Shown: positions 53,166 through 64,000 of the stretch, in pieces
Numbering within the stretch: the first letter of the stretch is position 1
Layout: every line of letters starts with the position of its first letter
Source: Eleginops maclovinus
Taxonomy: Eukaryota > Chordata > Actinopteri > Perciformes > Eleginopidae
Direction: 5' to 3'
Length of the DNA stretch: 64,000 nt
Assembly: GCF_036324505.1 (NCBI RefSeq)
Contig: NC_086365.1
Location: forward strand, 10,872,655 to 10,936,654
Notes under the pieces: model-generated
Database searches by the model: none
Told to the model about the DNA's origin: nothing
The model's input: the letters and a program-made list of their open reading frames with translations, nothing else
Program-made: the position numbers and the translations under genes

Positions 53166-54004
53166 AAAAGGCGCATGTTGGGATAGAAAGACAGACATAC
53201 CTGACACCCACTGCCTCACCCCTCCTTCCCCTTCACTGCCACTACGACACCCGGGACTGCACACACCTCAGGCTGGCAGATAGTGAACTTGGCATCTCTC
53301 AAGCTAATGTTCTTTTCCACTCCTCTCATTCTCATTTGCTTTCAGTCTACCCTTTCTCCCTCTCTCTTATTGACATTTATTTTCTCTGTTTTCCCTCGGT
53401 TTCTCTCCCTCTGTATCACTCTTCTCTCCCACTTGCTCTTGAGGCTTGAAACATCAAATAGAACATTTGGGCAACCGTTGTCATCTTGGCAAGTGTTGAA
53501 GTAGCTCTCGTTTGCAATGAAAAAAGAGAGAAGGAAGTTAGTCTTTTTAGATATTCAGCCACTCTCAACATATCAGTCAAAGCGAATACAGATGTCTCTA
53601 TGCCTCGTCCAAAAATATGTTTGTTTCTTCTAAAGATCTATATCGCCATCTTTGCTATGTTGCCGTCAATCACCGGCCGCCTGAGTTCTCTGGCCAAGTT
53701 TTGCAGAATTTTCCGTGGTTAACTTTGTAAATAACCAGGTGCCTGGTGAATTTGGATGCTGCACCTTTTCTAAGCTGACAAGGAGCTAACACCCTCCGTC
53801 TGACGTCGCCGGTGTGTGAGATGGATCGCTCGCTATGTGTGTGCCTTTGTGCAACGCATGTAGGTGTGCAAGCGTGAGTGTGTGTGTGTTTAAGGGAGAG
53901 TATTTTGATCTGTGCTGGCTGTTTATCTTGCTGAAACAGGAGTCTCCCGTCACTCCAGCCCCTTTCTGATCCTGACAGATGAGTTCAACCCCAGCCTGCA
54001 GCCT

Positions 54005-54215
54005 CCGAGGGGAAGAGAGGAGAGGAGAAGAGAGGAGAGAGGAGAGAGAAAAGGAAAAGAGGAGGGAGGTGGGGTAAGAGAAAGAAACAGATGGGATATA
54101 GAAAACAGAAATAGGAGAGAAAGTGAGAGAAAGAAACACACACAGAGATGTAGAAAGAGAAGACGACAGACAGAAAAGGGAGAGGACTGGAGGAGAAAAG
54201 AGGGAGCGCTTAGCT
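54005..54215. repeat. long purine-rich (GA) tract
   Basis: About 210 bp that is mostly A/G on the + strand, with GAGGAGA-type units at its left end. A low-complexity tract with triplex (H-DNA) potential. Confidence 0.85.
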
Positions 54216-56162
54216 TCACCTGCCAGTCTGTGTTAGCGGGGATGAGCCAGAGTTCCTGCTTCTGGAAGCTTAGTGTCAAAGGTGGGACTGCAGGGCTCTG
54301 TCTGACGTTCATGTGTGTACTGTAGTGTATATATGTGGGTGTATGTGTGTGTTCATGCCCAGTAGGGGTTCCCCTACACGTCCCCACTTCTCGCCTCTCC
54401 ACTCAGGGGTTTGGGGGTTGTGTGTGCATGTGTGTGTACAGTTGTGTGGACGGGTAATGTGGCAGGCATCTCCTCAGAAAACCAAAACACAGAACCCTGA
54501 TCTCTGCCAGACTAATTAGATGATACATCTGTGTCTCGACAGTGTTTCATATATTTTTTTAATTAATTTTTTAATTATTTTTGTGGGTCATGTTGTCTGA
54601 AGAAACAGGTGTCTGGATTTAAAACAGGAAACAAATATTCCTGCATGCTTTCAGGAAGAAAAACACAACAACAGAGTTCAAATGTGCTGTAATTGGGCTG
54701 AAACGACCAGCTGAACCAACACTCCTCTATATTATGAAATACCATATTCACATGATTCATATTTTTTTATGAGAGCATCAGGGATTAGAAGTCACTTGTT
54801 GCGGAGTGTGGGTAGATTTCCAAGGCGTCAAACCCATTTCAACAACATGCCGTATTAGTACCATATCTGGTCAACTATGACGTGCTTTTTCCATACAGAT
54901 CTGTATGAAAAAAGATATCATATTTGTCACGTTTGCTTCTCAGGCGATATTATATGTATAATGAATTTATCCCCCCCAAAATATCAATTTATACCCTGTA
55001 TAAAAAAGGACACAGTTCTGAGAGACTAAGAAAAGAAATAAACCTGAAGCTCAAAGATGAAGTGAAACTGCACAAATAGGATTCTGAAAAGTGAGTGATA
55101 TGCCCTTGCCATTGTTAATATAAAAAATATTGATAATAGCTTCGTAATTTTTGGATCCCATTGTTACCAAGATGTCTATGTCCTTCACTTTCCCCTCCCC
55201 ACTTCCAACTGCTAACAACTTCCTCCTGAATCCAACTGGTTAGCAAAAAAGCTTTGCAAAAATTTTAGGCTCCATCAAGGATTTATTCTCTTTTGCTCGT
55301 GATACAAGTTTACTTTTACCTTTAATTAAAGTCTTCAATTTCTGCTGGATGCTGGGGCCCTATTACTGATGCCTTACTCTCACCTATGCAAGTAATCACT
55401 TTTGGAGAAAGAAAAATCTAATTCAAATCAGAGATGTTTTGATAGAGTTTTGATAATGCTTGTCCTCTATTCTAGAGTTCCATCCCTGCAGTAAAATGAC
55501 AGGTTCTCAGGAATAATATTTCCTTTGTCCTCATGTTTAATCATGGGAAATATCAAACACATTTTCCTTGCTTTGAATTCAATGATGGTGACCTTTGACA
55601 CTGACCAATAGAAAGCTTTCTTGGCAGCTGACCATTTACTAATTTGCGTTATTACATCTGTCTATGTGGTTTTAAATTAGGTTTTTAGTTTTGTAACAGA
55701 ACTTTTAGTTCCAATTGATTTGAGTTATTGAAATGCATCTTTGTAGAGCATGGTTCCTTTTAAAGAAAACATCCTTAGGTACCAAGAGATATCAGTTGCT
55801 GGTTTAAAATGTGTCTCAATACAGAATTACAGGTTGATGTTAACCTAAGCCCTACCAGTACTCAGGCTGTCACCAATATTAATACTTGGGGAAATTAATA
55901 CAAAATAAAGGAAATATTCTGTCTTTTGCCAAAAGAATGTCCCTCACCCCATTAAATGACTCCCTTACCCTTCCCATTGCTCGCAGCACCGGGACTGAAC
56001 ACCACACCTGACACCTTTCCACTATGCACCCCATCTCTCCAAATCATTTCATACCTCGCCCGGTTCCCGCCAACGCAGGCCTCTTCCTCGCTCGCTTCCC
56101 TCCGCCAAGTCACAGGGGCCCCCGCCGATGCCCAGGGCTCTGCAACACTCTATCTCCCTCGT

Positions 56163-56408
<246 letters not shown>

Positions 56409-57599
56409 ACTTCACCACCTCTGCAGTGCCGGGCCATCTGCAGAGCCTCAACATGCCGGTGCAGCGAGCCACGTCCCCTGGCTGTGCTGCTTTCACAATC
56501 TTCCACACTGGCCACGCAGCACACCTTCAATTAACTACACACACAGCAACAATGTGTGCCTTTGTGTGTGTGTTTCTGTGGAGGTAGGAGGCTTTGACTA
56601 CATGTGTGTAGGTGTAAAAGTGCGTGCGTCTGAAGGGGATATTGTAGCAGGAGAGTGTAAACAGAGGGGGCCAATGTGATTTCAGCCCGTCTATTGAAGT
56701 GGTGTAATTGGGAGCACGACCGTCAGCGAAGCAACTGGAAGGCTATATGTCAGACAAACTGCTTTTAGTGCCATCTCTCCTTCCTTTTCTGTCTCCTTCA
56801 CAAACACAAACATTCTTTCTTCTCCTACCATCGCTTTACATTGCCTTTATTCTCACCTCCAACCCCTCCATCTACGCAGCTCACTGAATGGGATGGAAGC
56901 TCATTCTTTTCACTGCCGAACATCCTCGCCGAGAGGCCATAAAGAATGCACCGTATGTGCAAGGGTCGGACCTCTCACCCCAACAACGCCTGCCCCCAAA
57001 CGAGGAAAAACAGCAGGTCTTTGTGGCGCGTGTAATCAGGATCTGAAGTTTCTCCCACTCAGCGACGCAGAGAGACCTCGACTTCGACCCCTTGTTATGT
57101 TAGGCCTTGCAGAATGGGAGCTGTAAATGCAGAATACTTTTCACTGAAAAGGACGCAGCATATAAAGATGTTGAACGACAAGGTGTTTGTTCGCTTTCTC
57201 TTTTGCTGTTATTGTATTAGAGTGCTTGCTTTCTTTAAAGGTGCCGATAATGCTACAGGGCTGTACAAATGAGACCTTTCGAAGAGATAACTCAGTGATG
57301 CTTACCACCTAATCCACTTACCTACCCTGTCTCCGAGTTCTTATCCCCTCTTATTTTCTTCTTTCTTGTTTACCTTAAATGCTTTTCTCTCCATTTCAAA
57401 TCTGACTTTCATGTTTTTCCCTCTCTTCTCTCTCCTTCTGTTTCTCTTTCTCTCAGATCTGTGACAGATAGAAAGAGGGCTACAGGGTCATGGAGCGGAG
57501 GCTGTGAAAATCTCACCACACTTTTAATGACTTTTAATGAGATTCATAAAACATGCAAAAACTTGCAGAAAAAGGGAGAGAGAAACAGAGGGAGGTACT

Positions 57600-57985
57600 G
57601 ACAGCGAGAGACAGAGAGAAAGCAGCACCGCCCGCCACCAAGCTGACAGCGAGCAGGCTTGACATTTGGCCTCTCGTAATTAGGGAAGTGCCAGATTCAG
57701 TCCCACTAAATCTCAGCTCAAATCATTATTCTCGACGGTGTTGACTCCGCGATGTCCGACCGGCTTAAGCCCTCCACAGTGTCTTTTTTGTCCCCCCACC
57801 CCTCCTCCTTTTCTCCCCTGTAAATATCGCAGCCAAAATTACATTACAGTTTTGCGCTTGCCTCCCCCTTAATTGCTTGCCCTCCAAACACAATCTGCTT
57901 TGGCAATACATAAGATGGTATGTGAGTTAACAGCGACAGTGAGTTGGCAGCGAGGCTGCTGAGCGGCGGTCTGTGAAAAAAGGGA
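57600..57985. promoter_or_regulatory. candidate conserved non-coding element downstream of sox5
   Basis: Unique block with CTCGTAATTAGGG, AATCATTATTCTCG, CCAAAATTACATTACAG and CCCTTAATTGC words, spanning a short CT-rich insert. It lies about 18.5 kb beyond the stop codon. Confidence 0.32.
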
Positions 57986-60042
57986 GCACTAAGACGAGGA
58001 GATAAAGTGTGGAGGAGAGCTGGAGAGGAGCTGATCACACACAGACAAGCTGGGGAGCAGCAGACAGATGCCATGAGAGCACGGCTGTCATCCGCACAGC
58101 CAGGATGGAGGGAGGAGAGGCCGGGATGGAGAGAGACGGAGGAAAAAGAGGCACGGAGAGTGGCAGAACAGGAAGAGAAAGGGTGTTTAAAACTTACAGA
58201 GAGGCTACGGGGACGGAGAGAAATGTAATGAAAAGAGTTAAAGGGAGGAGGTCGGGGGTGGGTTGAAAAATGTGATGAAGGAAGAGAGAGAAAGAAAATG
58301 ATAAATTATTAAAAGAGAGAAAGTACAGGAGTTGAGAAAGAGTGTCTGTAATGTGTCATTTCTCATCTTTTACTTTTAGAAGGCTTACATTCTGACATTT
58401 AATAAAGAAATGACTAAAAATAATAGAATAAAATGAGTTTCCGCAAAAATACACAAAAATGCAAAAAGTAAATGACTATAGGCTATAACTCCATATGAGT
58501 TCTCTTTACACATTTTATGCAGAAAAGTGAGAAAATCATTTTTAAGTATTTCTTCAAATGCGATATGCTCTCCAGTAGTTTCACCCTTACTGGTAAAATA
58601 GAGATTCCAGTGACAAAATCATCCGTTCATTATTATCTTTAACATTATAAAGCTCAGTTTTACTCCGAAAAGGTAAGAGCCTCATATGGCAGCGTTTTCA
58701 CGTATCACCATCATCAGAATATTATTTTATATTAATTTAAAACACCACTTTAATTCAAGCTGATTAAAATAGCTTAGAAGAGCAATCCAATATTTAACTG
58801 AATCAACAAATCGTTGTCATCTCTTGACATTAAATCCCTTGTATGTCCCTGAGGAGACCATAACACAAATATTGTATTTAGACACTAATTAGTTAGCTAG
58901 ATGTAGTTTGCTAACAATTCATAATCTGTTCACCATTTGAAGCCGTGTACATTTATTTTATTCTGAATCAGGGATTTCATAAAAACATTCACTGTATAAC
59001 CACAATAGTTAAAATACTGAACACACAAAGAAAGAAAGCACATTATCTGCGTTGTAAAGAAAGTTTCACAACACACAGTTAGCCGGTGTATGAGCTAATG
59101 CAAAATCCCTGTTTAATACCCCTGTCTGTTATAAAAAATGATCTAATTGCCTTCCTTTGAACTGTCTGAACTCTTGTAACATTGTATGGTACATCAGGTT
59201 AATCTTTATTTTGAAATGTAATATAGTGCTTGCATGTCATTTACTCTATCCATCTTAGATCACCATTCAGAATCTGTGAAATCCAGGGGATAAAGCTGGT
59301 GTGATCTTAAAAAAAAGAAGTACTTTGATTTCTTTTAAGCCTTTGCCGTCACTCAATTTTTTAAAACACACACACGCTAAAAAAAACAACCAGTATGCAC
59401 TCTTCTTATCAAGCATACAGAAAGCATTGCCACAAGCTCCATTTCCCCCACTTTACGAGAAGTTTAGACAAAGTTCCCTTCTTACACTCGCAGGCTTGTG
59501 TCTTGCAGAGAGAGCCCATCACAAAGCGTCAGCTAATCTGGGAGATGGCGAAGAGGGGACATGGGTTTGACAGGGGCTCGCTTCCTTCATAAGCCTGCCA
59601 TTAACACTAATCCGTATGGGTGACGTGCAGAGGAGGGGCAGCAGCGAGCAAGGAGGGAGGGACAAGACAGCCAGTAAATATCAATAACAAATATAAGATG
59701 TGGTCGTATAAGCCCCCCCACGCCCATTTCATCCATAGCTGCCACACCACACCCTTATCCCAGCCCAGTTTGGCCCTTCATCCTTTATCTTGCTGGGATT
59801 GGACTGGAGTTAATCTCTCCAGCCGTTATGACAGTCAATTAGCAGAGAAGAATATTGCTGGACTCGAGATGCTTGAAAGTGAATGTATGGGGGTTCACAG
59901 GGTAGTGTGTGTGTCGGTGAGTTTGGTAAGGAGTTTGGTGTATGCGAGTGTGTGTGGAGAGATGTTCCACAATGACAACTATCTCTCTGTCCGCCCCCCT
60001 GGAGAGCAGATGGGATATGAGCCTGCCAATGAGACAAGAAGA

Positions 60043-60158
<116 letters not shown>

Positions 60159-62591
60159 CAGTCATGCATATGCACGCACACATGCATAAGGGGCGTTTGT
60201 GTGTTGTCTGTGAATTCAGTGCAACAGTGTGTTCTCAGAGTCCCACAGTCGTACAGAGTTGATGAGAGTACATTTAGTGAAACGGCTGCCTTGTTATAAT
60301 TTGACGCCTATGGACGTGACTCATAGGAACAAAAACACATGAATAATGCATTGATGCATCAATAAGTAGATTATTTTTAAATGTACTACTTTTGTTGGCT
60401 TTTTTCCCCCGTGGATCTGCTTTTACAGAAATCCCTAACAGTTGTAAAAGTTCGGGCCCTGTTCAACTCAGACGACACAAAAACACATTGTTAAATCATT
60501 GTTTGAAATCCCTTTTAAAATGTTTGCTTATTTAAAAGTGCAGGTTCACCTATCTGACCGACCAAACTGATTTTTTGATATCATGCATCTCCGCGTTAGG
60601 AACAATATTTCCATGCAGCTGAATGCAACCTTCCAAACGCTCCCGTACAAAAATGGGAAAGTATTCTTTATTCTATAATTCTTTCATATTTTCTATGACT
60701 TTTTGAAAAAAAATGAATTCACCATCCTGCCTTACTTGGCTGTGAATTTAAGATAGGTTGCAGTTTATCTTTAGGCCTGCTGCGATTTCTTCTGTTCCCA
60801 CACTTTTGTGGTAATATTATGATCAATAGCAGAAGAGTGAACGATCTGACAGCAACAGATGGAGGATTCTGGTGTCTGTGTTCTCATTATTTTAGTGACA
60901 AGATTGCCAACAGGGCAAACACTTAAAACTTGGCGTAAACTTTGAAATCACACCTTTTCTTTTAAAACTTTATTAGACACGGTATTTATCATTCCTGTTT
61001 GGAAATGTTCTATACAGTGGAGATGAGGTAAAGACTGTTGATGCTGTTTTAAAAGTTATCTTTCATCATATATTAATATGCTGATTAATTTCTGGAGTTT
61101 TACTCTATACAAGGTCAGAAAATAATTTACAAATAATTGCCCTGAACTCCGGGAAGACCTCTTCAATTGTGTTGTTTTAATGGACCAGGAGTAAAAACAG
61201 CTACATGTATAAATGATCCAAAGCAGCACATTCACCTTTGAGCTTCTGAATTCAGAAAACATGTAACTTCATTTAGTTAGACAAGGAAAAATCAGATGCT
61301 TACTTAGAGAGTAACATTGAAATGTATCCACTTAATACTCTTTATACATCATTTAAAAACATTATTTCAGGAAACAGAGCTTGAAATCGTCATTGTAAGC
61401 TGGTTAATCTTTTAGGATGGTGGAAAAAACATTTGGCGGTAGAGCCCGGCTATGTCCTGGCCTTTAGGCGAGGTTAGGGCAGCCACCCAGGTGCCCTGAC
61501 CCAGAATGAGAGGCCAAACTAGGCCGCAGGACGCCCCCAATCCCTTGAATGATTCTCCCAGGGCAGAAAGGATCCGGAGGCCGGTCCAGCATGGTCCAAA
61601 ACTGAACTGGAGTCAGCCCATGGGACCAGGACAATAGCCAAGAATGTGTTCACATGGTAATGCAATCATCATCAAATCAAACCAGAACAGACTCTGTTTT
61701 TTTTTGTCTTTGTTTATGTTTTTTTTAAGTTATGAAGGCGTACATACTCTCATGCCCATAAACCCCGATGAACTGTGCGTAAACATTGACGTATACACAC
61801 ACATAAGCAGGGTTCCCCATACACACACATAGGAAAACACACACGGGAACAGCAGCAGTAGCAGCTGCACAAGTCTTTGGGTGAGTGCACATCTGTTAGA
61901 CTGGCTTAGTACAGTGGAACTGGCTGTTGACAGCAAATGTTTTCACGAAAGTCCACATTGTGAGTTAGTGTATATGGAGGCTGCTGTGCAGGAAAAAGGA
62001 CAAATTCATTTTTGCTCTCGCTGTCTTACTTTGTCTCACGCAAACTGTCTCAGTCTGCCTCTGGTTTGTCTTTCATCCGTGTCCCGTTTGAGGCACACTG
62101 GTCAGCAAGTTAAATCAATTATACCTCTAGCTGTTGAAATATTTGCAGCCATTTAAAATAAATGCTTTGCCCAGGTATCTCTTTAAACCCCTCCCCAATA
62201 ACCAGGGGGAGATGGCAGGTGGAGGCCACATAACTCCGACAGTCTATCATCTGCTACCACGGTGCCGGCAGTAATAACCTCTCCTCCTTCTAATATCAGA
62301 GTGAATGGTTTCGATGATAGAAAAGGCATGTTTTTATGTACCCAAGGTGTGGATTGTTGTGATTTTATGATTGATTCAAAACCCAGTGTTCTTTCCTGTG
62401 AGTCACAGTATGTTTGTGTGGACAGCAAATGAAAAATACCAGCATGTTATGATTGGAACAAAACGATATGACCCTCAACCTTCCAATCTTTTTAAGCGTG
62501 TTTCCAATTCAGAGGTAGCTTTCAATGCGTTGACATTCAACGGTATGATTACTCAGACGCAGCATGGCATGTCTGCTAGTGTGTATGCATG

Positions 62592-62593
<2 letters not shown>

Positions 62594-62621
<28 letters not shown>
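62594..62621. repeat. (TG)n microsatellite, short
   Basis: Pure TG run preceded by ATGCATGCATG. Confidence 0.93.
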
Positions 62622-62622
<1 letters not shown>

Positions 62623-62780
62623 TCGGAAGGGGGGTGGAGGGATACGTGGGTGTGGTTGTAGATGGGTAGGTGCTTAAGTTGTATACGTGTGCGCGTGCTA
62701 ATCACCTATAGGGGTGTTTGTGTTGAGGCCACCAAACAGGCCTTTAGAGTGAGGTTGAGTGAGCAGCAGAGTCAGTCACA

Positions 62781-64000
<1,220 letters not shown>

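Overview
The window looks like teleost (ray-finned) fish genomic DNA. It holds the 3' two-thirds of one protein-coding gene, the SoxD transcription factor gene sox5, on the + strand. Twelve coding exons run from position 20 to the stop codon at 39256-39258. They encode about 619 residues of the C-terminal part; the N-terminal exons lie upstream of position 1. The paralogue call rests on the residues after the HMG box ([15 protein letters not shown], then VVYPGA, AGMPSP and an acidic tail). As I recall the families, these match SOX5 and not SOX6 or SOX13. The introns are short (0.4-8.3 kb), as expected for a fish and unlike the very large mammalian SOX5 introns. I cannot name the species.

Layout. 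1-39258: exons, called A to L here, with all 11 visible introns obeying GT/AG and all reading frames joining. 39259 to about 42200: a 2.9-kb 3' UTR ending near an AATAAA at 42177. About 42200-64000: no convincing gene. That part holds simple repeats, one likely degenerate tRNA-derived SINE fragment (46830-46990) and several non-repetitive blocks rich in TAATTA-type motifs that are candidate conserved regulatory elements. A gene-poor stretch downstream agrees with what I recall of vertebrate SOX5 loci.

Protein logic. Exons A-C encode the first coiled coil (leucine zipper plus Q-box) that lets SoxD proteins dimerise. Exons D-F encode a P/Q/A-rich linker. Exon G carries a PLNLS motif, the CtBP-binding type known in SOX6. 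Exons H-I carry a second coiled coil. Exons J-K carry the Sox HMG DNA-binding box. Exon L carries a SUMO-type IKQE motif and an acidic C-terminus.

The most striking sequence property is the amount and purity of (CA)n and (TG)n microsatellites. Twelve tracts exceed 110 bp and the longest is 291 bp. Five of the 11 visible splice donors have such a tract within about 50 nt downstream. Complementary CA and TG tracts flank the in-frame exon F. Three acceptors are CAGCAG tandem (NAGNAG) sites. I did not find an evident new biological system. The best leads are repeat-mediated splicing or circular RNA at exon F and the candidate regulatory islands.
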